From: Clostridiaceae bacterium
GTDB taxonomy: Bacteria; Bacillota; Clostridia; Peptostreptococcales; Natronincolaceae
Assembly (NCBI GenBank): GCA_018432235.1
Contig: JAHDLO010000026.1
Span: forward strand, 186,001 to 250,000
Reading direction: 5' to 3'
Length of the DNA: 64,000 nucleotides
The translations under genes and the position numbers were made by a program. This document shows positions 1-8,290 of this stretch, in pieces; positions within the stretch are counted from its first letter, which is position 1; every line of letters starts with the position of its first letter. The notes beneath the pieces are model-generated. The model saw only the letters and a list, made by a program, of their open reading frames with translations. It had not been told where the DNA came from and did no database searches.

Positions 1-569
1 TCGTATTTGATTCTCTGGGACATCTAAGAAATGAGCTGGCTAAGAGATTAAACCTAATTGACAAAAATGAATTCAAAGCCCTTTGGGTTACAGAATTCCC
101 ATTGTTTGAATATGACGAAGAGGAAAATCGATATGTAGCAAAGCATCACCCCTTTACCTCACCGATGGAAGAGGACTTGGCGCTCTTAGAGACAGCACCT
201 GAAAAGGCAAGGGCGAAGGCCTATGATATTGTCATAAATGGCTATGAGATAGGCGGCGGCAGTATTAGAATTCATTCCTCCGAGCTTCAGCAAAGAATGT
301 TCAGAGCGCTTGGCTTCAGCGACGAAGAGGCCTGGGATAAGTTCGGCTTCCTGCTGGAGGCCTTTAAGTATGGTACACCGCCCCATGGTGGAATTGCCTT
401 CGGCTTTGATCGATTGGCAATGATACTAGCTCAGGAAGACAATATCCGTCAGGTTATCGCCTTCCCAAAAACACAAAATGCACAGGACCCAATGACCAAT
501 GCACCTTCAGTAGTTGAAGAAAAGCAGCTTAAGGAGCTGAGTGTAGCAGTTAAGCTGGAGGAGAAGTAG
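1..569 (+). CDS. aspS: Aspartyl-tRNA synthetase, C-terminal part
   Basis: The reading frame is open from base 3 and enters the window already inside the gene, so only about the last 188 residues are present. It charges tRNA-Asp (or tRNA-Asx) in the cytoplasm. The visible part is the class II catalytic core: the AKHHPFTSP segment, the GYEIGGGSIRIH strand, and the motif 3 stretch GIAFGFDRLAMIL with its ATP-binding arginine. The end MTNAPSVVEEKQLKEL is typical for bacterial AspRS. The apparent TTG start near base 102 is an internal leucine codon. The gene is followed by a strong terminator at 732-774. Its downstream neighbours, 6S RNA and tcdA, match the order recalled for Bacillus. Confidence 0.97.
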   Translation, partial: VFDSLGHLRNELAKRLNLIDKNEFKALWVTEFPLFEYDEEENRYVAKHHPFTSPMEEDLALLETAPEKARAKAYDIVINGYEIGGGSIRIHSSELQQRMFRALGFSDEEAWDKFGFLLEAFKYGTPPHGGIAFGFDRLAMILAQEDNIRQVIAFPKTQNAQDPMTNAPSVVEEKQLKELSVAVKLEEK

Positions 570-574
570 GAGCA

Positions 575-715
575 GAGAATAATGATTAACGAATAACGAA
601 TAGAGAATAACGAATAGTGAATAGTGAATAGCGAATAATGAAAAGAGAATAGAGAATAGAGAATAGAGAAGAGCGATTAGCGAACAGAGAATAGTGAATG
701 GCGAAAAAAGATTAA
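575..715. repeat. Degenerate GAATARNG-type short tandem repeats
   Basis: About 140 bases after aspS consist of loosely repeated 7-8-base units such as GAATAGTG, GAATAACG and GAGAATA. A diverged copy in inverted orientation lies at about 960-1058. On the minus strand the repeats give a meaningless low-complexity reading frame rich in YSLF. No protein or known RNA explains them. The 570-1179 gap otherwise contains only the terminator at 732-774 and the Fur-controlled promoter at 1108-1152. Confidence 0.7.
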
Positions 716-731
716 AAAATGCAAGCAATAA

Positions 732-774
732 GCAAGGGGTGAATTTCTTTTGAAATTTGCCCCTTGCTTTTGTT
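732..774 (+). terminator. Rho-independent terminator after aspS
   Basis: A 15-bp stem, GCAAGGGG plus an AT-rich extension with two G-U pairs, closes over a short T-rich loop and is followed by TTTTGTTT. Confidence 0.85.
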
Positions 775-959
775 TATGGGCAGGAATATATGGTATTAAT
801 ATATAAAAATAAGGATAAATGGATAAAAGCATAAATGCAGTCCAGATGTTTACTTCTAGAGGGATGGCAGACAAAGCGCTGTAGCCTATCACGGCCTCAA
901 ATAGTCGTTATTTACTGTACACTATTGACCAAGCATTTATTAATTATTATCCTGAGCAA

Positions 960-1058
960 ACTATTTTCTATACACTATTCGTTATTAACTATGCTTTTAG
1001 CATAATCACTATGCTATAAACTATGTATTCGGTATTATTCACTATACTATTCTCCGCC
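960..1058. repeat. Inverted-orientation copy of the GAATARNG-type repeats
   Basis: Units such as CACTATTC, CTATTCGTTATT and TATTATTCACTATACTATTC are the reverse complement of those at 575-715. Between the two arrays lie the aspS terminator and about 180 bases with no recognisable feature. Confidence 0.55.
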
Positions 1059-1107
1059 GATAATTCATGGTAAGGCCATAATTTTTAACATTTTTAACAT
1101 TCACATA

Positions 1108-1136
1108 TTGACAATACCAAGAGGACATAATATAAT
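1108..1136 (+). promoter_or_regulatory. Vegetative promoter of the DUF2325 gene
   Basis: TTGACA at 1108-1113 and TATAAT at 1131-1136 are separated by exactly 17 bases. Both hexamers match the sigma-A consensus perfectly. The Fur box at 1134-1152 overlaps the -10 element and the start point. Confidence 0.88.
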
Positions 1137-1152
1137 AATGATAATCATTATC
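1134..1152 (+). promoter_or_regulatory. Fur box (iron operator)
   Basis: The 19-bp sequence AATAATGATAATCATTATC differs at one position from the classical Fur consensus GATAATGATAATCATTATC. It covers the -10 box and presumed start point of the promoter in front of the DUF2325 gene, the geometry expected for iron-dependent repression. A Fur-family regulator gene lies at 60112-60549 in the same window. Confidence 0.9.
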
Positions 1153-1179
1153 AAAAAAAGATGTAAAGGAGGTTAGAAT

Positions 1180-1491
1180 ATGAAAGCATTACTAGTGGGC
1201 GGCGACAGACTTGGCAATATACCGACAACCTTAGAGAGCTATGGTATAAAGGATTACATACATTGGACCGGAAGAAAAAAGGGTATGAGGAAGCTTGAGA
1301 TACCGGAGCAGGTGGATATGGTTATTGTCTTTTACGATTTTATTGAGCATAATATTACTGAAATTGTAAAGACTAAGGCTAAGCAGCAAAATATACCATG
1401 TGTCTTTTCAAAGAGAGCATGTAGTGATTTATCTAAGCGTTTAAATGACTGTATTAATTGTAATTTTAATTGTAGGATTTCCAGTAATTAA
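1180..1491 (+). CDS. DUF2325 domain protein, iron-regulated
   Basis: This 103-residue protein begins MKALLVGGDRLGNIP. It shows the compact alpha/beta fold of the DUF2325 family: a glycine-rich first strand, then MVIVFYDFIEH, then NIPCVFSKRACSDL. Family members are small cytoplasmic proteins of unknown biochemical function. The ribosome site AAAGGAGG precedes the ATG at good spacing. Cysteines cluster near the C-terminus (CINCNFNC), which could bind metal, although this is inference. It stands alone between the aspS region and 6S RNA, and its promoter carries a near-perfect Fur box, so expression should rise under iron limitation. The 6S RNA promoter begins just after its stop codon. Confidence 0.85.
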   Translation: MKALLVGGDRLGNIPTTLESYGIKDYIHWTGRKKGMRKLEIPEQVDMVIVFYDFIEHNITEIVKTKAKQQNIPCVFSKRACSDLSKRLNDCINCNFNCRISSN

Positions 1492-1493
1492 AT

Positions 1494-1522
1494 TTGAAAA
1501 TTTCTAAAACTTATGTTATTAT
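1494..1522 (+). promoter_or_regulatory. Promoter of 6S RNA
   Basis: TTGAAA at 1494-1499 and TATTAT at 1517-1522 are 17 bases apart. This places the start at about 1529-1531, exactly where the closing stem of the 6S RNA begins. Confidence 0.75.
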
Positions 1523-1528
1523 ATATAT

Positions 1529-1735
1529 AAATCCTGCTGTGTACGATGACTCGATGGTTTCGGAGCCAACATAGTAACATTGGGAATCCGGGTTTACAGT
1601 TGTAGTAAATGCCCCCACGGAAAGGGGACTTATGAAAACGGTAACAGGGCACCCACCTGCGAGACGCAGGTTCAAAGCAATCGACAAACGGCATGGCGGG
1701 AATCCTAACCTCTTAAAGCAAGGGGTTTTTTTATT
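1529..1735 (+). ncRNA. ssrS: 6S RNA (SsrS/BsrA type)
   Basis: 6S RNA binds the sigma-A RNA polymerase holoenzyme and mimics an open promoter. An 11-bp closing stem pairs TCCTGCTGTGT near 1532 with GCATGGCGGGA near 1691. The typical landmarks GAGCCAACAT, GGGCACCCACCTG, the following AGGTTCAAA and the ACGGCATGG close to the 3' end are all present in order. It ends in the terminator at 1707-1735. The position between aspS and tcdA is the one I recall for B. subtilis 6S-1 (bsrA). The T-loop-like GGTTCAA and the small frames on both strands do not encode a tRNA or protein. Confidence 0.92.
1707..1735 (+). terminator. Terminator of 6S RNA
   Basis: AACCTCTT pairs with AAGGGGTT across a five-base loop and is followed by a run of seven T, giving the 3' end of the 6S transcript. 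Confidence 0.85.
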
Positions 1736-1813
1736 GCCTATAATAATAAAGAAGTAAGCTATCATTTAAATATAAAGTGGCATAATAAAGCTATATGAAT
1801 AAGGCTGAAGCTG

Positions 1814-1842
1814 TTGACATAAGAACTAAAATTAGTTACTAT
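1814..1842 (+). promoter_or_regulatory. Promoter of tcdA
   Basis: TTGACA at 1814-1819 and TACTAT at 1837-1842, with 17-base spacing, lie about 30 bases upstream of the tcdA start codon. Confidence 0.7.
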
Positions 1843-1873
1843 TAATTTTAGTGTTAGAAGAAGGAGGCATAAT

Positions 1874-2635
1874 ATGGGCTTACATTCATTTTCCAGAAGT
1901 GAATTATTACTGGGTACAGAGGGTTTAAATAAATTAAAAAATAGCAAGGTTGCAATATTTGGTGTAGGTGGTGTCGGTTCCTTTACTGCTGAGGCCCTGG
2001 CGAGAACGGGAGTAGGGAAGTTTATATTAGTTGATGACGACGACATTTGTCTGACAAATATAAATCGGCAGCTGCATGCCACAAGAAGCACTGTTGGGAA
2101 GCCAAAGGTTGAGGTGATGAAGGCAAGGATACTGGATATCAATCCAAAGGCAGAGGTTGAGGCCTACCGTGAGCTGTACAATAGTGATAGTGCAGAAAGA
2201 CTGCTGAAGGCGGATTATGATTATGTTGTAGATGCAATAGATATGGTTACTGCAAAGCTGGACCTTATAGAGCGCTGCAAGAGCAAGGATATCCCTATGA
2301 TCAGCAGCATGGGGGCAGGAAATAAGCTGGACCCCACAAGGTTTGAGATAACTGATATCTCAAAGACTTCAATTTGTCCCTTGGCGAAGGTTATGCGGAA
2401 GGAGCTAAAGAAGCGTGGCGTTACAGGTGTAAAGGTGGTATACTCAAAGGAGGAGCCTTTGACACCGCTGATAATTGAAGCCGATTGCAAAACCAACTGT
2501 ATCTGTACAAACAAGGCCAGAACCTGTACGGTTAAGCATCAGATTCCAGGCAGTGTAGCCTTTGTACCATCTGTTGTGGGCTTGATCATTGCAGGAGAGG
2601 TCATAAAGGATTTAATTAAAGCTAAAAATGATTAA
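1874..2635 (+). CDS. tcdA: tRNA threonylcarbamoyladenosine dehydratase
   Basis: This 253-residue E1-like (ThiF/MoeB superfamily) enzyme uses ATP to cyclise the t6A base at position 37 of ANN-decoding tRNAs to the ct6A form. The nucleotide-binding loop GVGGVGSFTAEALAR lies at about residues 31-45. It is followed by the acidic LVDDDDICLTNINRQLHA segment and the KxxVMKARILDINP region typical of the family. The conserved cysteines of the C-terminal half (CKTNCICTNKARTC) are visible. The start is fixed by AAGGAGG eight bases upstream. The length matches YrvM of Bacillus, which also follows the 6S RNA gene. It has its own promoter and seems to be a single-gene unit. Confidence 0.93.
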   Translation: MGLHSFSRSELLLGTEGLNKLKNSKVAIFGVGGVGSFTAEALARTGVGKFILVDDDDICLTNINRQLHATRSTVGKPKVEVMKARILDINPKAEVEAYRELYNSDSAERLLKADYDYVVDAIDMVTAKLDLIERCKSKDIPMISSMGAGNKLDPTRFEITDISKTSICPLAKVMRKELKKRGVTGVKVVYSKEEPLTPLIIEADCKTNCICTNKARTCTVKHQIPGSVAFVPSVVGLIIAGEVIKDLIKAKND

Positions 2636-2736
2636 TAGTCAGATGATAGCGGTAAAATTATAGTATAGGGTAAGCTAACGAGGGATAAAGTATATTTTTA
2701 GGTGCCGGGAGGTGCTTAAGAAAGGGGAGGATTCAA

Positions 2737-3168
2737 ATGAAGCAATGTGGTGTTGTAAAAGAAGTCAATGGTGAATATGCAACGGTAGTTATGCAAAGGC
2801 ACACCAGCTGTAGCGGTTGTAATGCCTGTAAAATGGGACATGAAAATACCAAGGTGGAGATACGTGGGCTAAATAATGCAAAGGGAGAGGTTGGTCAATG
2901 GGTTTCTGTAGATATGGAAAACCATGATGTGTTAATGGCGGCCTTTATCGTATATGTCATCCCTTTAATCGCTCTTATAGCAGGGATTGTGATAAGTAAT
3001 CTAACCCTAGCCACAGTTGCAGGAGAGTATCTTGATCTAGTATCGGCAGCAGTTGGCTTTAGTGCAATGGCAATTACCTTTATGGTGATTCGCGCAAAAG
3101 AAAAGAATTTCTCCTTAAGCAAACGGTATTTACCAGTTATTACAGATGTCATAGATATGATGGAATAA
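2737..3168 (+). CDS. SoxR-reducing system / RseC-family membrane protein
   Basis: A 143-residue RseC/MucC-family protein. The N-terminal half is a small beta-rich domain carrying the cysteine cluster CSGCNAC near residues 26-32. Two hydrophobic helices follow (about residues 69-87 and 100-118), and a basic tail. In proteobacteria RseC is tied to the Rsx/Rnf-like complex that keeps SoxR reduced. In clostridia such proteins are often associated with Rnf-linked electron transfer, but no rnf genes are in this window, so the role is not settled. The ribosome site AAAGGGGAGG is strong. The gene stands alone and is followed by a clear hairpin terminator. Confidence 0.82.
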   Translation: MKQCGVVKEVNGEYATVVMQRHTSCSGCNACKMGHENTKVEIRGLNNAKGEVGQWVSVDMENHDVLMAAFIVYVIPLIALIAGIVISNLTLATVAGEYLDLVSAAVGFSAMAITFMVIRAKEKNFSLSKRYLPVITDVIDMME

Positions 3169-3186
3169 ATGATACCTACAAATAAT

Positions 3187-3236
3187 AATGCAGCGAATAA
3201 GTCAAAGGAAAATTTGGCCTATTGGCTGCATTTTTG
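3187..3236 (+). terminator. Terminator after the RseC-like gene
   Basis: AATGCAGC pairs with GCTGCATT, with further imperfect pairing of the interior, and is followed by TTTTTG. Confidence 0.7.
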
Positions 3237-3324
3237 TACTATAGGCGTACACATAAGCTTAGTGTATATAAAATAAAAGCTATAAACTCAACAGCTTGGC
3301 CTATAGGGCAAGGCTGCTAACCGC

Positions 3325-3987
3325 TTATATCATATATCTCACAATAAGCACTAATAGGGTTATGTGCAGAGGATAAAATAAATAAAAGAAGTATTTGTTT
3401 AAGCTGACCCTGAATTTCCAATCGACATAGAAAAAGGGGACGGCCGCAACAGCCCACATTTGCAGATAAAAGCCTGCATCTAGACAATACAGCAGCGTAA
3501 GTGCGCCAAAGGCAATTAGGTTTTCTGTTTTTCTCTCGTAAAAAATATGGCATATTAGTATCGTCAGTACACCATAGGCACCATAGTCCATTTTAAGAAA
3601 GCTAAAGGGCGGGGCTGCAGTAAATACCAGTATGAACAAGAGTATAATTCTATTTTTGATGCTTTTGCTTTCATAAAGGTAGATGGCAGCAAGTCCTGTC
3701 AACAGAGTGAAGAATATATTAAGGCCTCTGCCAAAAAAGTAAAAGGGCAGCTGTGAAATAAAGGCAAATACGCCAAGCCTTAAGGCATAATTCTTTAAGC
3801 TGGAGGTTTTTCTATAACCGATCACCAGCTGGTGGGCAAAAATGGGAAAGGCAATTCGTCCTATTGCCCTCAAAATCAATTGCTGTGGAAAGAGCATATA
3901 GCCAATATGATCTATTAGCATTGTAATTATCGCCAATAGCTTTAAAGCATCATTTTTTTCCTTTACCTCTACTGAATTACCCTCCAT
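3325..3987 (-). CDS. TraX family membrane protein
   Basis: A 220-residue protein with six to eight hydrophobic helices that matches the TraX/acyltransferase-like family. The opening KLLAIITMLIDHIGYMLFP, the arginine-rich loop RAIGRIAFPIF and the closing FYLFYPLHITLLVLI are characteristic. F-plasmid TraX acetylates pilin, but chromosomal Firmicute homologues are not tied to conjugation and their substrate is unknown. The ORF starts with ATG after GGAGGAAA on the minus strand. It runs in the same direction as the exporter genes but is separated from them by about 110 bases, so an operon link is unsure. Confidence 0.82.
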   Translation of the reverse strand: MEGNSVEVKEKNDALKLLAIITMLIDHIGYMLFPQQLILRAIGRIAFPIFAHQLVIGYRKTSSLKNYALRLGVFAFISQLPFYFFGRGLNIFFTLLTGLAAIYLYESKSIKNRIILLFILVFTAAPPFSFLKMDYGAYGVLTILICHIFYERKTENLIAFGALTLLYCLDAGFYLQMWAVAAVPFFYVDWKFRVSLNKYFFYLFYPLHITLLVLIVRYMI

Positions 3988-4099
3988 ACAGATTTCCTCC
4001 TCTGTGAATGCAATAGGTCATCTAAATAATTATAGCAAATTAATCCCGTGCTGAATTCTGTCTTGGCTTTACCTCATCGTTTAAATGTCTCATAAGGCG

Positions 4100-4549
4100 C
4101 TAGGCTGTTTTTCCTCTAGCCAGTCTGCGCTTTCTATAGGCATTTAAGGACAAAATGATTGTCAAGGCGGCTGCAATCGAAATAGCCACCATAAAGGCTT
4201 CGCTGCCCCTTTCTAATGCAGTGACATTATCATTTTCCAAAATAGAAAGCATGGTGTAATAAAGGCTATATCCGGGAACCAGGGGTACAATTCCAGGAAT
4301 AACATAAACCGTCATCGGTTTTTTGTCAACAATCGCAAAGATTTCCCCCGACAGGGCTACAAAAAATGCCCCCAAAAAGCTTGAAAAAACGATTGACGGA
4401 GAATAATGGCTTGTTAGTCGGTAAACCGTCCAGCCTATGGCGCCGGTAAAGCCTGCCTTCAGTAATGAAGCCCTCGGTGTATTAAATATGATAGCAAAGC
4501 CTATGGTACATACAAAAGCATATAAAAAATGCAATATTATATTTATCAT
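4100..4549 (-). CDS. Threonine/serine exporter, small subunit (ThrE_2, YjjB type)
   Basis: This 149-residue membrane protein has four or five helices and corresponds to the C-terminal half of ThrE-type exporters. It contains the conserved FAIVDKKPMTVYVIPGIVPLVPGY segment, of which PGIVPLVPG is the signature. Its start overlaps the end of the partner gene by four bases (ATGA), so the two are translationally coupled. With the partner it should form a carrier that exports threonine and serine. The neighbouring divergent glyA and the threonine aldolase further along suggest active serine/threonine/glycine interconversion in this organism. Confidence 0.88.
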   Translation of the reverse strand: MINIILHFLYAFVCTIGFAIIFNTPRASLLKAGFTGAIGWTVYRLTSHYSPSIVFSSFLGAFFVALSGEIFAIVDKKPMTVYVIPGIVPLVPGYSLYYTMLSILENDNVTALERGSEAFMVAISIAAALTIILSLNAYRKRRLARGKTA

Positions 4550-5337
4550 ATCAGAGTACCTCCGATTAATATAATCCAGGCCTTGAGAACAAAGCCCACC
4601 CCAAAGGCTATAGATATGGCTATGAGTAGAGCCTCAATCCCCCTTGCAAGTCCGGAAACCAAGTCCCCCATAATCGTATCCCGCACTGCATTGGTCATAG
4701 CTACACCGGGAACCATAACCATGATGGCACCGATAATTACCTTATCCACATCGATACTGGGATGCAGGTATGAAAGCAAAATTGCAAAAAAAGCTGCTAG
4801 ACACCCTCCCACAATATTGTTTAAAAAAAGCGTAAAGCCAGCCTCATTAAGCTTTTTAATTGAAAAGGTTACGATAATGCTTGTAATCAGGGCACTGATA
4901 AATTCCAATAGATTAGCACCAAAGAGCAAGGCCACAAAGGCACTGGCAACTCCGCCCATAAAGGCCTGAAGCGGCAGGGGATATGAGGCTAAGCCATCGA
5001 TGTGCCTCAGCTGCTGCATACCATCCTCAACCGACATACTGCCTTCCACAAACTTTCTAGAAAAATCATTGACCTCAGTTATTTTATTCAGGTTTATATT
5101 CCTGGATCGTATCCTTTTCACAGAAGATAGCATTTCCTTTTCCATTTGTCCCTTCGTATCCACGGATACAAATATACCCGTAGGGGTGACATAGGCATCA
5201 ACATAGGGATAATTTCTTGATTGGCACAGTCTGGTAATGGTATCTTCAACCCTATAGGTTTCGGCTCCATTTTTAAGCATAATTTCGCCTGCATATACAG
5301 CCATAACCAAAAGCTTTTTTTGATTAACCTGATTCAT
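4546..5337 (-). CDS. Threonine/serine exporter, large subunit (ThrE, YjjP type)
   Basis: A 263-residue protein of the ThrE/DUF1212 family. The N-terminal soluble part (about residues 1-110) has the family signatures NGAETYRVEDTI and TPTGIFVSV. The C-terminal part has about five membrane helices including GAIMVMVPGVAMTNAVRD. In Corynebacterium one long ThrE combines both halves. Here, as in many Firmicutes, they are separate overlapping genes. The start ATG follows GGAGGTGATAC. The gene is divergent from glyA, whose product makes or uses serine, and the shared 200-base intergenic region contains AT-rich DNA with no recognised riboswitch. Confidence 0.9.
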   Translation of the reverse strand: MNQVNQKKLLVMAVYAGEIMLKNGAETYRVEDTITRLCQSRNYPYVDAYVTPTGIFVSVDTKGQMEKEMLSSVKRIRSRNINLNKITEVNDFSRKFVEGSMSVEDGMQQLRHIDGLASYPLPLQAFMGGVASAFVALLFGANLLEFISALITSIIVTFSIKKLNEAGFTLFLNNIVGGCLAAFFAILLSYLHPSIDVDKVIIGAIMVMVPGVAMTNAVRDTIMGDLVSGLARGIEALLIAISIAFGVGFVLKAWIILIGGTLI

Positions 5338-5566
5338 TGTATCACCTCCAGAGTAATGTAATTATACCAAAAAAAACGGTGTTTGTAAGAGCTTAAATGT
5401 AAGATTTCTCATAAATAAAATGCATGGACTGAATGAATTTTTGGAATATAAGGAATGTTACATAAATAACATACAATTTTTAATGAATTGTTTCTGTCGA
5501 TACTTGTAAAAGCAGTCCAAAAATTATAATATTAAAATGTTATACATTACGAAGGGAGCGATGGAA

Positions 5567-6796
5567 ATGAACTTTGATCATTTAAAAAATAGTGATCCTG
5601 AGATTTTTGAGGTTATTGAAAAGGAAACAGCTCGACAAAGAAATAATATCGAGCTTATAGCTTCAGAAAACTTTGTAACGCCAGCGGTTATGGAGGCTAT
5701 GGGGAGCCAACTGACCAATAAGTATGCAGAGGGCTATCCAGGTAAAAGATATTATGGGGGCTGTGAAGAAGTTGACGTTGCTGAGGATTTAGCTAGAAAC
5801 CGTTTGAAGGAGCTATTTAACGCAGAGCATGCCAATGTTCAGCCTCATTCGGGTGCTAATGCAAACCTGGGGGTATATTTCTCAATCCTACAGCCAGGGG
5901 ATACCGTTCTTGGCATGAATCTTTCTCATGGCGGACATTTAACTCATGGCAGCCCAGTGAATATTTCTGGTACATATTATAACTTCGTTGCTTACGGCGT
6001 AGATGCAGAGACACAGGTTATCAACTATGATGAGGTTAGAAGAATTGCTCTGGAAACTAAGCCAAAGCTGATTGTTGCCGGTGCCAGTGCATATCCTAGA
6101 ACTCTGGATTTTAAGAAATTCAAAGAAATTGCCGATGAGGTAGAGGCATATTTGATGGTGGATATGGCTCACATTGCTGGTTTAGTAGCGGCTGGACTAC
6201 ATCCTAATCCATGTGAATACGCAGACTTTGTAACCACAACTACCCATAAGACACTAAGAGGTCCAAGGGGTGGCGCTATACTATGTAAGGAAAAGTATGC
6301 TAAGAGCATTGATAAGGCCATATTCCCGGGAATTCAAGGGGGACCATTAATGCATGTTATAGCTGCCAAGGCGGTATCCTTCAAGGAGGCATTAAGTCCG
6401 GGGTTCAAGGCGTATCAACAGCAAATAGTCAAAAATGCCAAAGCATTATCTGAGGAGCTGACAAAGAGAGGCTTTAATTTAGTTTCGGGTGGCACCGACA
6501 ATCACCTGATGCTTATAGACCTTAGAAATAAAGGGATTACAGGAAAGGCTGCAGAAAAGCTATTAGATGAAATAGGAATAACCGTTAATAAAAATACAAT
6601 TCCCTTCGATCCCGAAAGTCCATTTGTTACCAGTGGTATACGTATAGGTACACCTGCTGTTACAACAAGAGGTATGAAGGAAGCTGAAATGATAAAAATT
6701 GCTGAGATTTTTGAATTAATTATAAACAATCAAGAAAAAACAGCTGAGGCTAAGGCTATGGTAAAGGATTTGGTGAGTGGTTTTCAGCTATATTAG
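5567..6796 (+). CDS. glyA: Serine hydroxymethyltransferase
   Basis: A PLP enzyme that interconverts serine and glycine with tetrahydrofolate, supplying one-carbon units. The sequence shows IELIASENF, the substrate loop YPGKRYYGG, SHGGHLTHG, and the PLP lysine in TTTHKTLRGPRGG (about K228). The upstream ATG at 5537 has no ribosome site. GAAGGGAG at 5551-5558 is eight bases before the ATG at 5567, which gives MNFDHLKNSDPE and 409 residues, the normal family length. It is monocistronic, with its own terminator, and is divergent from the threonine/serine exporter genes. Confidence 0.97.
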   Translation: MNFDHLKNSDPEIFEVIEKETARQRNNIELIASENFVTPAVMEAMGSQLTNKYAEGYPGKRYYGGCEEVDVAEDLARNRLKELFNAEHANVQPHSGANANLGVYFSILQPGDTVLGMNLSHGGHLTHGSPVNISGTYYNFVAYGVDAETQVINYDEVRRIALETKPKLIVAGASAYPRTLDFKKFKEIADEVEAYLMVDMAHIAGLVAAGLHPNPCEYADFVTTTTHKTLRGPRGGAILCKEKYAKSIDKAIFPGIQGGPLMHVIAAKAVSFKEALSPGFKAYQQQIVKNAKALSEELTKRGFNLVSGGTDNHLMLIDLRNKGITGKAAEKLLDEIGITVNKNTIPFDPESPFVTSGIRIGTPAVTTRGMKEAEMIKIAEIFELIINNQEKTAEAKAMVKDLVSGFQLY

Positions 6797-6817
6797 CATA
6801 AAAAAATGAAATTATCG

Positions 6818-6847
6818 AAACCAGCGCTTTAGAGGTGCTGGTTTTGT
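6818..6847 (+). terminator. Terminator after glyA
   Basis: AAACCAGC pairs with GCTGGTTT across a loop of about ten bases and is followed by TTGTGTTT. Confidence 0.75.
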
Positions 6848-7000
6848 GTTTCAGTAGGCACTTGGCGGCGACTAGAATTAAATAACATTGATAAATTTGA
6901 TCAAATCAATTATGATTACACTAGAGAAGGGTTATGAATAATATCAAGTTGTTTTGACTAAACAATCATTTTGACTAAACAATCATAAGGAGTGGGAGTC

Positions 7001-8113
7001 TTGATTTTGACGCCGAGTGTTAAAAAGCTGAAATCTAAAAAGAAAGTTACACTACCAATCCTGCCAATCATTGCAATTTTAATCTTCTTTTTAGGAAGAC
7101 TATTAAAGGGGCAGGGATGGCTGCTGGAAAGATTTTATTCACAGGGAGTTAACAAGTGGGTAATTCAATTGATTAGCCGTATCACTGGTATTTTTCCAAT
7201 TTCGCTGGGTGAAGTGATATATGTTGGTCATTTGCTGGCTATCCCAGTGGTGGCTGTTTTGTTGCTCTACAAGGCATTCAAGGGAGGGCTATCCAAATTT
7301 CTATATAACATTCTTCAATATATATGTGTTGTATATATCGTTTTTATGCTGGTTTGGGGTATGAACTACAATAGAATTTCTATTGCTGAAATAACAGGGT
7401 TGGAGCTTCAGACCTATACAGAGCAGCAGCTATATGAATTAAATACCGCCTTAATCGAAAAGGGAAATGAGTTGAGGGAATTTATACTGGAGGACGATGC
7501 CGGTATTATGCAGATTTCAGGCGGCTATAGGACGGTTTTTTCACGGGCTGATGCAGGATTTGCGGCAGCAGGTGAAAGCATTGTCGCTTTAGCCGGAAGC
7601 TATGGTAGCCCTAAGGCAGTGCTGCTTTCGAGACCGATGCTGTATACAGGTATTACAGGAATGTATTTCCCATTTACAGCAGAGGCCAATGTTAATGTAG
7701 CCACACCGGATTTATTGCTGCCGGCTACGGTGCTGCATGAAATGGCTCATCAGAGAGGCTTTGCCAGTGAGGATGAGGCCAACTATATTGCTTACCTGAC
7801 AGCATCCCTCCATCCAGATACAGATTTTCAATATTCAGGAACTATGCTGGCTCTAATTCATAGTATGAATGCCCTCGATAAGCAAAATCCCCAAATGGCG
7901 GCAGTATTAAGGGAAGGCTATTCAGATGGCTTAAGGCGAGATCTGCTGGCCTATTCAGAATTTTGGAGGGAGTATGAGGGTAAGGTAAACGAGACGGCAA
8001 ATCGTATGAACGATGCCTATTTAAAGAGCAATGGACAAAGTGAGGGAACTAAAAGCTATGGTAGAATGGTGGATTTACTATTGGCTCATTTGATAAAGCA
8101 TGGGGAAATATGA
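7001..8113 (+). CDS. DUF3810 membrane-anchored putative metallopeptidase
   Basis: A DUF3810-family protein of 370 residues. Two or three N-terminal hydrophobic helices (about 18-37, 75-92 and 105-122) are followed by a large domain that carries HEMAHQRGF at about residues 246-254, followed by EDEANYIAYL. The HEXXH with a downstream glutamate is the zinc-site pattern of gluzincin-like peptidases. Catalytic activity has not been shown for this family as far as I know. A GTG at 6992 lies inside the ribosome site AAGGAG, so the TTG at 7001, eight bases after it, is the better start. The gene has no obvious operon partner. Confidence 0.83.
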   Translation: MILTPSVKKLKSKKKVTLPILPIIAILIFFLGRLLKGQGWLLERFYSQGVNKWVIQLISRITGIFPISLGEVIYVGHLLAIPVVAVLLLYKAFKGGLSKFLYNILQYICVVYIVFMLVWGMNYNRISIAEITGLELQTYTEQQLYELNTALIEKGNELREFILEDDAGIMQISGGYRTVFSRADAGFAAAGESIVALAGSYGSPKAVLLSRPMLYTGITGMYFPFTAEANVNVATPDLLLPATVLHEMAHQRGFASEDEANYIAYLTASLHPDTDFQYSGTMLALIHSMNALDKQNPQMAAVLREGYSDGLRRDLLAYSEFWREYEGKVNETANRMNDAYLKSNGQSEGTKSYGRMVDLLLAHLIKHGEI

Positions 8114-8290
8114 TTGAAGGATGTAGAATCTACGAGGCTTTATTCGTTTTTATGGTAAGTACAATTTTTAAAATAAAGAATGAAGGGAATATATACAGTA
8201 GTACAGAAGTATTATGTATGCAAATTTATCTCCAGGAATAGCGTAATTTTACTATGACTTGGAACGAAACAATAAAGTGGGGTGACAATT

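Noticed and set aside
507..728. Minus-strand reading frame rich in YSLF repeats
   Set aside because: It is simply the translation of the GAATARNG repeats and the aspS terminator, with no ribosome site and no protein-like variety.
1511..1765. Minus-strand frames and a tRNA-like GGTTCAA inside the 6S RNA gene
   Set aside because: The stretch folds as 6S RNA with its own promoter and terminator. The T-loop-like bases lack any acceptor or anticodon stem.
4529..4969. Plus-strand frame opposite the exporter genes
   Set aside because: It is a shadow of the ThrE-type genes, with poor composition for a real protein and no ribosome site.
5338..5566. Possible glycine or other riboswitch before glyA
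   Set aside because: No glycine-riboswitch core or other known aptamer signature was found. The sequence is AT-rich promoter DNA only.
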